Assembly: GCF_030622045.1 (NCBI RefSeq)
Contig: NZ_CP130886.1
Location: 5,712,001-5,776,000, forward strand
Reading direction: 5' to 3'
Length of the DNA: 64,000 bases
DNA from: Planctellipticum variicoloris
GTDB lineage: Bacteria; Planctomycetota; Planctomycetia; Planctomycetales; Planctomycetaceae
Under the pieces are notes generated by a model that saw nothing but the letters and a program-made list of their open reading frames with translations, was not told where the DNA came from and searched no databases. Made by a program: the position numbers and the translations under genes. This document shows, piece by piece, positions 10,994-18,526 of this stretch (its first letter is position 1; each line of letters starts with the position of its first letter).

Positions 10994-11602
10994 ATGACTT
11001 CTCGACTGAGCCTGGCCCTGCTGGAAATCAACAATCTGGCTCCGTCCTTCATGGTCGCCGACCAGTGTTCCAAGACCGCCGACGTGCGGATTCTGGGCAT
11101 TGAAAGCGCCGACGGACAGGGGCAGTGCATCAAGCTGGTCGGCAACGTGGCTGCGGTAACCGCGGCCGCGGAACGGGGCGTGGAACTGGCACGCCGGATG
11201 GGTTCGTTCGGACTTTATTCGATCATGGCGGCGCCGCTGGAAGTGACCCTGCAGCTCGCCGATCCCAAGCCGGTCATCAGTCCGCTGCTGGGGTCATCCG
11301 ATAATCGCAAACCGCGAGAGAACGCTATGGCAATGACGAACGCTCTGGGGCTGCTGGAAACGCAGGGACTGGTCGCGGCGCTGCACGCCACCGACGACAT
11401 GCTGAAGGCGTCGAACGTGACGCTCGCCGGCAAGGAAAAGATCGGCGCCGCCTACGTGACGATCATGATTCGCGGCGACGTTGCCGCGGTGCAGACGGCG
11501 ATCGAAGTCGGCAAGCAGACGGTCGAGCGCCTCGGCGGCAAGCTGATTCTCGCCGACGTGATCGCCCGCCCGCATGCCGACCTGGCCTCGCTCCTGCCGT
11601 AA
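10994..11602 (+). CDS. Tandem BMC-domain (BMC-T-like) microcompartment shell protein
   Basis: Bacterial microcompartment shell proteins tile the facets of protein organelles. This 202-residue protein has two BMC domains. The first (about residues 5-85, LALLEINNLAPSFMVADQ to FGLYSIMAAPLE) is divergent. The second (about 113-195, ALGLLETQGLVAALHATDDM, VTIMIRGDVAAVQTAIE, ILADVIARPH) is a textbook BMC-H domain. A linker of about 28 residues joins them. The second domain starts at an in-frame MAMTNALG that looks like a BMC-H start, so separate production is conceivable. No other shell, pentamer or signature enzyme gene is nearby. A terminator follows at 11631-11660. Confidence 0.88.
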   Translation: MTSRLSLALLEINNLAPSFMVADQCSKTADVRILGIESADGQGQCIKLVGNVAAVTAAAERGVELARRMGSFGLYSIMAAPLEVTLQLADPKPVISPLLGSSDNRKPRENAMAMTNALGLLETQGLVAALHATDDMLKASNVTLAGKEKIGAAYVTIMIRGDVAAVQTAIEVGKQTVERLGGKLILADVIARPHADLASLLP

Positions 11603-11630
11603 CTGCAGGAGAAGGTTGATCAAAATCACG

Positions 11631-11660
11631 ACGGAGCGCGGATGGGAGTTCGCGCTCCGT
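11631..11660 (+). terminator. Terminator after shell-protein gene
   Basis: A 10-bp perfect stem, ACGGAGCGCG with CGCGCTCCGT, with a 10-nt loop, is followed by TTTGTTG, 28 bp past the stop of the BMC gene. Confidence 0.75.
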
Positions 11661-11686
11661 TTGTTGCTGCGCGTGGGAAAATCACT

Positions 11687-11737
11687 GGTTCCCGGGCTCC
11701 TGCCTGGGAACCGGCTCTTCGCGAGGCTTCGCCTCGC
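11687..11737. repeat. GTTCCC-type palindrome plus small GC hairpin
   Basis: The segment at 11687-11712 pairs GGTTCCCGGG with the complement in CCTGGGAACC. It belongs to the family seen at 26877, 27256 and 27353. Immediately after it lies a 7-bp perfect hairpin, GCGAGGC-TTC-GCCTCGC (11721-11737). No gene lies in 11661-11891. Confidence 0.65.
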
Positions 11738-11891
11738 TCCTGATCCGGCAGGAACCGAAGCGGGATGCGGAATCCGGGGACGAGAACAGGCGGGTCGCCG
11801 AGGCTGGACCGAAGGGAAGCCCCGGTTTTTGCGCCTCTTGCATAAGGCCGGGGCTTCGCAGAGTCGCTCCTGCCCCGGCCATTTGAATGGC

Positions 11892-12728
11892 TCATGCGCG
11901 CCCGGACAAGGCGCTCAACCATTCCATCGCCCGCCGAAACGGCTCTTCCGGCGACGGCCGATAGGCCATATCGCCGCCGGGCACCACGTGCAGTCCGCTG
12001 CCGTCAGGCATCCGTGACAGTTCTCGTTCGATCGCTTCCGGAAGACCGGCGAACGGCGGTGACGTGGCGACGGTCTGCTCGCCGACGACAAACAGCGTCG
12101 GCTTCGAGAGCCGTTCGAGCCACGGCACGAAGTCGTAACGGTCCTCCGGACCGTACTTCTCAACGAAGCCGGCGGCGGTGATCACCAGCGGCAAAGGCTG
12201 GGTGACGCTCAGCCACTCGTCACCGCGGCCTGCGGCCACCAGTTCGACGGACCGTCGCCAGGCCTCGCGAAAACTGGTGTAGCGCGGGTCGGCCATCAGC
12301 ATCGTGTGGCAGAATCGCGGCGGCGACAACGCGATGCAGGCTACGACGCTGTCATGCGGCCGATGGGCCTCGGTAAACAGCGTTTTGACCGCCCCCATAC
12401 TGTGCCCGACGATGGCGATGCGGCGGAGGCCGCGGTCCGCGAGCCAGTCCAGCCATGCGGTGAGATCCTGCGCGCAGTCCGCGACACATTCGCGGCCCGC
12501 CAAGCCGTCATGGCCCCGTGTGTTGATCCGCAGCATCGGGATTCCCGCCGCGAGACTCAGTCGCGCCCAGGTCTCGAAGACTCCGCCCGCATAAAAATTG
12601 CCGCCGGTCCCGTGGACCAGCAGAAATGCTTCAACGGGCGTAGAACTCTTCTCGGCGGCAGACGGATGGAATGCCCCGTCGAGCTGCAGGCCGTCGCTGG
12701 TCGTCACGCGGCAGAGTTCTACGTTCAT
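11892..12728 (-). CDS. Alpha/beta hydrolase-fold protein with doubtful catalytic triad
   Basis: 278 residues with the alpha/beta hydrolase fold: LLVHGTGGNFY (oxyanion-hole segment), RINTRGHDG, the nucleophile elbow VGHSMGAVK and FVVGEQTVAT after strand 6. The usual acid at the end of strand 6 (GExD) reads GEQT. The usual histidine late in the protein (GADH-like) reads GGDMAYR, with Met in its place. The serine nucleophile is present but acid and base are not in canonical positions, so activity is uncertain. It is divergent from the esterase gene at 12859. Confidence 0.75.
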   Translation of the reverse strand: MNVELCRVTTSDGLQLDGAFHPSAAEKSSTPVEAFLLVHGTGGNFYAGGVFETWARLSLAAGIPMLRINTRGHDGLAGRECVADCAQDLTAWLDWLADRGLRRIAIVGHSMGAVKTLFTEAHRPHDSVVACIALSPPRFCHTMLMADPRYTSFREAWRRSVELVAAGRGDEWLSVTQPLPLVITAAGFVEKYGPEDRYDFVPWLERLSKPTLFVVGEQTVATSPPFAGLPEAIERELSRMPDGSGLHVVPGGDMAYRPSPEEPFRRAMEWLSALSGRA

Positions 12729-12858
12729 GGCTGTTTCCTGGGGGCCGGAAGTCCCGGAATGTTGGCGGCGGGGCGGGCCGGTGGCGAGCCGGAGCCGGAT
12801 TTCGCATCATCTCAGGATCGAATTCCGCTCCGCGACACTCCTGCAAAGGTTCACGTCC

Positions 12859-13599
12859 ATGTTACGCATCGTTCTGCTGGCACTGATAACTGCCGGTGCG
12901 GCCTGGTCGCAAGCGCAGGCCGATGATCCTGCCCCGGGCAAACAGGTCGCTCGAAGTTTTGTCCTTGGAAAACGCGAGGACTCTCCGCAACTGGGTTACT
13001 GGCTGTATCTGCCGAAGGACTACCAGGCCGGAGGGGAGAAAGAATTTCCGCTCGTGCTGTTCCTGCACGGCAGCGGCGAACGGGGCAGCGACCTGGACAA
13101 GGTCCTGATTCACGGCCCTCCCAAACTGATCGCCGGGGGCAAGGAGTTTCCGTTCATCGTGGTCTCGCCTCAGTGCCCGGAAAACCAGTTCTGGAACATC
13201 GACATCCTGAGCCGTCTGCTGGACGACCTGGAGAAGGACCATGCCGTCGACCGGCAACGGATCTACGTCACGGGTCTGAGCATGGGAGGCTTTGCGACCT
13301 GGTCGCTCGCCGCCAGCACGCCGTTCCGCTTTGCGGCCGTGGCTCCGATCTGCGGCGGCGGTCGGCCGGAGTGGTCGTATCAGCTCAAGAACCTGCCGAT
13401 TTCGGTCTACCATGGCGAGAAAGACGAGGGGGTCAAAGTTGAGCGGTCGCAGGAGATGGTGGACGCCATCAAGGCCGCCGGCGGGGACGTCCGGCTCACC
13501 GTCTATCCCGGCGTCGGTCACGACAGTTGGACGCAGACGTATGAGGATCCGAAGTTTTATGAATGGCTGCTTTCAAAGGAGTTGTCGGCAAAACGGTAG
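12859..13599 (+). CDS. Secreted esterase/dienelactone hydrolase-like protein
   Basis: 246 residues of an exported alpha/beta hydrolase of the carboxylesterase/PHB-depolymerase-like group. The N-terminus MLRIVLLALITAGAAWSQAQA is a signal peptide, which supports ATG at 12859 over upstream starts. The triad is complete: Ser in VTGLSMGGFA, Asp in HGEKDEGV and His in PGVGHDSW. The oxyanion segment is FLHGSGERGSD. The substrate is unknown; neighbours suggest extracellular ester or polysaccharide processing. It lies next to a second, divergent hydrolase. Confidence 0.88.
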   Translation: MLRIVLLALITAGAAWSQAQADDPAPGKQVARSFVLGKREDSPQLGYWLYLPKDYQAGGEKEFPLVLFLHGSGERGSDLDKVLIHGPPKLIAGGKEFPFIVVSPQCPENQFWNIDILSRLLDDLEKDHAVDRQRIYVTGLSMGGFATWSLAASTPFRFAAVAPICGGGRPEWSYQLKNLPISVYHGEKDEGVKVERSQEMVDAIKAAGGDVRLTVYPGVGHDSWTQTYEDPKFYEWLLSKELSAKR

Positions 13600-13608
13600 T
13601 CGGTTTTT

Positions 13609-13697
13609 TGTCAGTTGTCAGTGGCCAGTTGTCAGTTGTCAGTTGGAATCTGGCGTTTGGCGTTTCGTTCTTTGCCACTGACAACGGACAACTGACA
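13609..13697. repeat. CAGTTGTCAG-type inverted repeat
   Basis: The left arm at 13609-13625 (TGTCAGTTGTCAGTGGC) is complemented by the right arm within 13674-13697, with further GTCAGTTGTC words between. It lies just after the esterase stop. It is the same word family as at 10641, 28876 and 41891. Confidence 0.7.
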
Positions 13698-13710
13698 CCC
13701 AATGAATGCA

Positions 13711-13742
13711 GCGACGGCCCCCGGAAATCCGGAGGCCGTCGC
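13711..13742. terminator. Bidirectional terminator between convergent genes
   Basis: A 9-bp outer stem, GCGACGGCC with GGCCGTCGC, plus an inner CCGGA/TCCGG pairing. It is followed on the plus strand by ATTTTC. It lies between the esterase gene and the convergent Cys-rich protein gene and can serve both. Confidence 0.7.
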
Positions 13743-13784
13743 ATTTTCAATCAGTCAGCCTGCTGGCCGTCTGTCGGTCTGCGA

Positions 13785-14933
13785 TTAACGCATTCCGAGC
13801 AGCGTGGACAGCGAACGGCCCTTGAACAAGCCGGTGGCCGGAGGAACCGGAGCCGGAGCCCCTTCCGTCGCCGGCATCGGAGCCGGAGCGGCGGGAGCGG
13901 ACGACGGACCGCAGTTCGAAGCGGCCGGGGCACAACCCGAGTTGCAGCCGGTGTTGCAAGCGGTCTTGCAGCAGTCACCGTCGACGACGTCGTAGCCGCA
14001 GAGCTTGAGAGCCTGCTGAGCTTCACGACGGACGCCGCGGTGGCAGTCGGCCAGGGCACAGGTCAGAGCGGCAACCACGTCCGGGCAGCAGCAACCATGC
14101 TTGCGGATCTGATCGCCGATTTCGTCAGCAGCCTTCGTCCGAACGCTTTCGTCAGCATCGTTCAGAGCATAGATGAAGGCGGCCATGATTTCGGGATTGC
14201 AGACGCAGTCATACTTGTCGCCCAGCTTGTGGATCGCAGCACGACGCTGACGAGCGTAGCAAGCGGTCTGGCTTTCGTAGATCAGCGCGGCGACCTTGCA
14301 GGGGTCGGCACAGCAGGTCTTCGCCGGTTCGCAGGCCGTTGCAGCCGGAGCACACGGAGCGGCACAGGTGGCCGCAGCGGGAGCCGGAGCACAGGCCGAC
14401 GGGGCCGGAGCCGGAGCACAACAGGCCGGAGCAGCCGGAGCCGGGGCCGGAGCACAACAAGCAGGCTTCGGAGCCGGTGCACAGCAGGCCGGAGCCGCTG
14501 CCATCGGAGCCGGAGCACAGCAAGCTGGAGCAGCGGCGGCCGGGGCCGGAGCACAGCAGGCGGGCTTCGGAGCCGGAGCACAGCAGGCCGGAGCCGCTGC
14601 AGCCGGAGCCGGAGCACAGCAGGCGGGCTTCGGAGCCGGTGCACAGCAGGCCGGAGCCGGTGCACAGGCGGCCGGAGCGGGAGCACAGCAGCTGGACGGC
14701 GCACAATTGTCGCTGCACAGCGGCTTAACACCAACACACTGACGCTGATAGTTATGGACCGTGCGATGGCACGGCTTGACGATCACCGGCTTGCAACAAA
14801 CCGGCTGATGAGTCGGGGCACAACCACAGCTCTTCGCCGCGCCGCAGCCACCCAGGTTGAACAGGCCGGCATTCGCCAGCGTCGTCATACTCAGCGTGGT
14901 GAGCACAGCTCCACAGAACTTGATCCAACGCAT
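13785..14933 (-). CDS. Secreted Cys/Pro-rich protein with CCAPAP repeats and HEAT-like domain
   Basis: 382 residues. It has a signal peptide (FCGAVLTTLSMTTLANAG), a cysteine-rich stretch (CGCAPTHQPVCCKPV), then nine CCAPAP units at about residues 82-185. A helical HEAT-like region follows (about 210-315) with RQRRAAIHKLGDKYD, DADESVRTKAADEIGDQI and CHRGVRREAQQALKL, and a Pro/Ala-rich tail. It is probably a cell-surface or envelope protein, since cysteine-rich structural proteins are common in planctomycetes. The paired cysteines could form disulfides or bind metal. The rightward open frame over the same DNA is repeat shadow. No enzyme signature is seen. Confidence 0.88.
   Translation of the reverse strand: MRWIKFCGAVLTTLSMTTLANAGLFNLGGCGAAKSCGCAPTHQPVCCKPVIVKPCHRTVHNYQRQCVGVKPLCSDNCAPSSCCAPAPAACAPAPACCAPAPKPACCAPAPAAAAPACCAPAPKPACCAPAPAAAAPACCAPAPMAAAPACCAPAPKPACCAPAPAPAAPACCAPAPAPSACAPAPAAATCAAPCAPAATACEPAKTCCADPCKVAALIYESQTACYARQRRAAIHKLGDKYDCVCNPEIMAAFIYALNDADESVRTKAADEIGDQIRKHGCCCPDVVAALTCALADCHRGVRREAQQALKLCGYDVVDGDCCKTACNTGCNSGCAPAASNCGPSSAPAAPAPMPATEGAPAPVPPATGLFKGRSLSTLLGMR
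14380..14690 (-). repeat. In-gene repeat coding for nine CCAPAP units
   Basis: GC-rich tandem DNA repeat inside the Cys-rich gene. Units read (P)ACCAPAP followed by KP or by an Ala-rich spacer. The near-identity of units at DNA level suggests recent expansion by slippage or recombination. Confidence 0.85.
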
Positions 14934-15659
14934 AGATCAACGTCTCCTTCCCTAGGGAATCACGAAACAGGGTCGTCCCAACCCGCGAAAGCAGTGAACG
15001 GCCAGCCGGGAGAATTCGGGCGGCACATTTCCGTCGGCGTCGGAAAGGGCAACCGCCCGCGACGCGCGTCGACTTCTAGAGTCTGAATCCGTTCACAACG
15101 TTCCGGTTCCCACGACCGACAAGAGGCACGTCCGTACGGACATTGACTTCGTCCGGCAACGCACTCAGGCGCTGCAGCCCCCCACTTGGTTCTCTTCCCG
15201 TCGACACTCGACCGCGAGGTCACTGAGTTCGGCGGGACTAGCCTCAATGATCGGTCGGGGCGAGAGAACGCCTTGAATGTCTCAAAGTGTTATTTCCCAA
15301 GGTTCTTACGTCGATTCCTGGCGCGGTTGTACCACGCATGACGGTCAGTCAAACTGCATGCGACTTTGCCATCCCGAACTCCAGGTAGAGACTCAAGCGA
15401 GTGTGAAACTGCGCAATTTACACGCGATTCCGTAAACCGTCTGTGGCATTCCCGGATGCACCAGTCGCCCGTCTGGTAACGACAATCCGCGTCGCAGGCC
15501 CCCCGCCTTGATCGTGGCGAGGCTCCGGAGCCAGAGCGTCCCCCGCCCCTCCATCCGGCACAGGCCGCACAGTCTCACAATCCACCTTGCGACCGACTCC
15601 CCAGCGACGGAAGATGACGAACTCTCAACGCCCCTTTCGCCCTATTTCCGGAGTCCGAA
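14934..15659. other. Divergent intergenic region, no gene seen
   Basis: About 725 bp between the Cys-rich gene and the sugar-isomerase-like gene. Open frames here are short and composition-driven. It is more AT-rich around 15270-15340 than its surroundings and should contain two divergent promoters. I could not pick out a convincing promoter or RNA. Confidence 0.45.
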
Positions 15660-16553
15660 ATGGTCCACTTCCACCGACGCGACTTCCTCGGCGCCCTCGC
15701 TCTCGCGGGAACGACCGCCTTGCTTCCCGTGGGCCAGGTTGCCGCGGCCCAGGAGAAGAAGGGAGCCGGAATCGCCTTCGGTCTCGTTACCTATCAGTGG
15801 GGCAAGGACTGGGACCTGCCCACCCTGATCGCCAACTGCGACAAAGCCGGCGTTCTGGGCGTCGAATTGCGGACTACCCACAAGCACGCCGTCGAGCCCG
15901 CGCTCTCGGCGGCAGACCGAACCGCCGTCCGCCGGAGATTTGAGGCCGGTCGCGTGCAATGCGTGGGGATCGGCAGCAACGAGCGCTTCGACAGCCCCGA
16001 TCAGGCAGTCCTCAAGCAGGCGATCGAAGCCACGAAGCAGTTTGTCTCGTTGAGCCACGATATCGGGGCGTCGGGCGTGAAGGTGAAGCCCGACTCCTTT
16101 CATAAGGACGTTCCCCGCGAGCAGACGATCGCCCAGATCGGCCGCGCCTTGAACGAAGTCGCCGAGTACGCCGAAGGCTTCGGCCAGCAGATCCGCCTCG
16201 AAGTCCACGGCCAGTGCGCCGAACTGCCGACCATCAAAGCCATTCTCGACGTCGCGACGCACCCGGGGGTCGCCGTCTGCTGGAACTCCAACCCGCAGGA
16301 TCTGCAAGGGTCGGGACTCGAACAGAACTTCAAGCTGGTCTGCGATCGCTTCGGCTCGACAGCCCATATTCACCTGCTGGATTCGAAGACGTATCCGCAC
16401 CAGCAGCTTCTCGACCTCTTCGTCGGCACCGACTACACCGGCTGGCTGATGCTCGAAGAAGGCCAGGTCCCCGCCGACCCCGCGGCGGAACTTGTCCGCC
16501 AGCGCGAGCTGTTCGACACAATGCTGGCCGACTCCCGCCGGCGCGTGGGCTGA
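15660..16553 (+). CDS. Exported sugar phosphate isomerase/epimerase-like TIM-barrel protein
   Basis: 297 residues of the xylose-isomerase-like TIM-barrel family (AP endonuclease family 2 fold). The N-terminus has a Tat-type signal (HRRDFLGALALAGTTALL). Barrel segments include GVLGVELRTTHKH, GASGVKVKPDS, IRLEVHGQCAELP, VAVCWNSNP, TAHIHLLDSK and GWLMLEEGQ, which carry the Glu, His and Asp residues that usually bind a divalent metal. It probably acts on a sugar outside the cytoplasm; the substrate is unknown. ATG at 15660 has a good GGAG site. Confidence 0.87.
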   Translation: MVHFHRRDFLGALALAGTTALLPVGQVAAAQEKKGAGIAFGLVTYQWGKDWDLPTLIANCDKAGVLGVELRTTHKHAVEPALSAADRTAVRRRFEAGRVQCVGIGSNERFDSPDQAVLKQAIEATKQFVSLSHDIGASGVKVKPDSFHKDVPREQTIAQIGRALNEVAEYAEGFGQQIRLEVHGQCAELPTIKAILDVATHPGVAVCWNSNPQDLQGSGLEQNFKLVCDRFGSTAHIHLLDSKTYPHQQLLDLFVGTDYTGWLMLEEGQVPADPAAELVRQRELFDTMLADSRRRVG

Positions 16554-16604
16554 AGAGGCGTTGAGGGTTGAGCGTCGATCGTAGAGAAGAGTTCGGAACT
16601 ACTC

Positions 16605-17534
16605 TCACTCGCAGCGAGTTTCCCACGGTCCTCCTGGCGTCCAGGTTGCAAAGTACTTTTCTCCTGTCGCTGCCGCTCGCGAAAGGGGCATGAGAAAGCT
16701 GTTGAGAGAGGCGATCACCGCATCCAACTTCGTCGAGTCGGTGGAGAGCTTTCCTTTGCGGACAAAGGCTTCCCACTGCGTGATTTTCGTGGGATCAGCG
16801 CCAAATTCAGCGGTGAGTGCCAGCGGCGTTGAAGTCGACGGAATCGATCCCCTGCGGCGGAAAGTGGCGGTGATTGCTCGAACCAGCGTTTCGCCATCGA
16901 ACGCGAAGTCCCGAGAGAGAATCCACAGGTCGAAAAAGTCCTTCATCCGGCTGTTCTGCATCCCAAGGACTGTCATCGCCTGGAATTTCTCGGCGATAAC
17001 CGTTTCCCTGGGGTACGCTTGGAGGACTGGCGCAGGAAAGTCGAGGATCGTCGGAAAGTTCACGCGAATAGGAGAAGGCGTGATGGCGTCGCCAAACCCC
17101 ACATCAATCTGAAGCCGGAGCCGGGCATTCCCGAGACGAACCGGGCAGGTCACTCGCACCCCTTCGTATTCCTGGTCTTCCTTGATCCGGCTGGCCGACA
17201 CGGCGGACGGATCGAACGTGAGGCCGTCGTCCGGGACGTCCATCGCACAGACGGCGCTCATCACCTCGGCGAGCCGCTCGAGCGAGCTTTCCCCGGTTCC
17301 CAGCAGATCCACGTCTTTCGTGGCCCGGTGCGGTTCGGTCGTCCAGAGTTGAAAGAGCATCGCACCCTTCAGGACGAAGCTTTCCGCGTGAGTGGAAACG
17401 CTCAACCGGTAGAGGAACCGTTCGATCGCGTACCGGGTCAGAATGGCCTGGAGTTCCTCCGCGTGTTTCCGTGCGAACTCGGTCAGCCGCGCCCGAACCG
17501 ACGCCGCGATGTCTTTGGGATTCCCTTTGTTCAC
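16605..17534 (-). CDS. AbiEii-type nucleotidyltransferase toxin
   Basis: Toxin of a type IV toxin-antitoxin (AbiE) system. These are nucleotidyltransferases that block growth and can abort phage infection. 309 residues with FVLKGAMLFQLW and HRATKDVDLLG, the KGG-like and D-x-D motifs of the fold, then IQIDVGFGD, TVIAEKFQAM and RMKDFFDLW, all characteristic of AbiEii. The GTG start at 17534 overlaps the antitoxin stop by 4 nt (GTGA), so translation is coupled. Upstream in-frame starts would intrude into the antitoxin gene. Confidence 0.93.
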   Translation of the reverse strand: MNKGNPKDIAASVRARLTEFARKHAEELQAILTRYAIERFLYRLSVSTHAESFVLKGAMLFQLWTTEPHRATKDVDLLGTGESSLERLAEVMSAVCAMDVPDDGLTFDPSAVSASRIKEDQEYEGVRVTCPVRLGNARLRLQIDVGFGDAITPSPIRVNFPTILDFPAPVLQAYPRETVIAEKFQAMTVLGMQNSRMKDFFDLWILSRDFAFDGETLVRAITATFRRRGSIPSTSTPLALTAEFGADPTKITQWEAFVRKGKLSTDSTKLDAVIASLNSFLMPLSRAAATGEKYFATWTPGGPWETRCE

Positions 17535-18163
17535 GCGAACATCGCCTCCAGATAGGGCCGCATGACGTTCGCCATCCGACGGGCCCTGGCGGCGCGATAC
17601 AGGTCGTCGGCGGACGCTTTTTTCTTCCGCAGGCAATCGCGAAGCGCTTCCAGCGCCACGTCGATTCCGATCTTCTTGCGATAGACAAAGCAGTCCACGA
17701 CCGTCCGCGCCGGATCGGTCACCTTCACCGTGACCCCTTCGACGTTGTGAGCGGCGACGCCGTTCGTCAGATCGGAACCGGAGAAGCGGACGATGCGCAG
17801 GGGCGGAGACTCGACCTTCGGCCGTCGCGCCTTCCGGTCGATGGCTAGCCAGACTTCAAACGGGAATTGGGTGGTGAGGCCGTGAAACTGGAGCGCGGAG
17901 AGGAGGCAGACGACGCCGTGCGGAACCCTGCGGCCGGCTTCGGCCAGACTGCGGTTCTCTGTCACGCCGTCCCCCGCAAGGACATACAGGCCTCGGGACG
18001 GCCGCTCCAGCACGCCGTCGGCGACGAGGCGGGTGAGGTAGACGCGAGGAATGGAACACTCTGCCAGGTCGGCGGCGCGGAGGACTCCCCGCCGCCGAGC
18101 CAGCTCGATGAGCCGGTTTGCATAGCTGCCCACCGAGTTTCGTATCGTCGGCTTTTGCGTCAT
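17531..18163 (-). CDS. AbiEi-type antitoxin (winged-helix transcriptional repressor)
   Basis: Antitoxin gene, 210 residues, first in the AbiE operon. The N-terminal winged helix (ANRLIELARRRGVLRAADLAECSI... and YLTRLVADGVLERPSRGLYVLAG) is a DNA-binding domain that in this family represses its own promoter. The C-terminal domain (PHGVVCLLSALQFHGLT, VTDPARTVVDCF) is the AbiEi antitoxin domain. ATG at 18163. Linked to the toxin by the 4-nt overlap. Confidence 0.93.
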   Translation of the reverse strand: MTQKPTIRNSVGSYANRLIELARRRGVLRAADLAECSIPRVYLTRLVADGVLERPSRGLYVLAGDGVTENRSLAEAGRRVPHGVVCLLSALQFHGLTTQFPFEVWLAIDRKARRPKVESPPLRIVRFSGSDLTNGVAAHNVEGVTVKVTDPARTVVDCFVYRKKIGIDVALEALRDCLRKKKASADDLYRAARARRMANVMRPYLEAMFA

Positions 18164-18526
18164 ATGCCGACATTATGAAACTCCCTCGCCCTTCAATCAA
18201 GCGGAAACGATCCGGGCGCGGCAACAATCCATTCAAAGCGAGAAGCAGCATCGGAACATTAATTCACAACAAGAAGTTAGGAGGCCTCAGGATGCCTCGT
18301 CATCTCTCGTCACACAGCAAACCACAGCCCACATAAAATCACTGTTCGGCAGGATGCTGGTTCGCTGGACTGAGACGAATCAAATAGCCGCCCGCGGTTG
18401 CCGTCGAATTCCCGTTTCTCTCACTCGGCGCTGGGCACTCAGCACTTGGCGCTTTCGCCTCGCTCGTTCCCCCGCTAATCTGCTCCCAACAGTCCCTCCG
18501 CTCCCCCTGCCAGGAAAGTCCCCGCA
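18164..18526. other. Divergent intergenic region, probable AbiE operator
   Basis: No gene is seen. It should contain the autoregulated AbiE promoter near 18164-18200 and the promoter of the rightward oxidoreductase. A CACTC.GCACTT word (about 18422-18450) resembles 20457-20470. I found no clear direct or inverted operator repeat by eye. Confidence 0.45.

Noticed and set aside
13609-13697. Possible CRISPR-like repeat array
   Set aside because: Short CAGTTGTC words are contiguous, without regular spacers, and no cas gene is present.
13563-15086. 507-residue open frame on the plus strand with Gly/Ser/Arg repeats
   Set aside because: Complement of the CCAPAP repeats; the minus-strand reading has a signal peptide and ordered domains.
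17856-18251. 131-residue open frame upstream of and across the AbiEi gene
   Set aside because: Different frame from the antitoxin, Arg-rich and without homology; the AbiEi frame has the expected domains.
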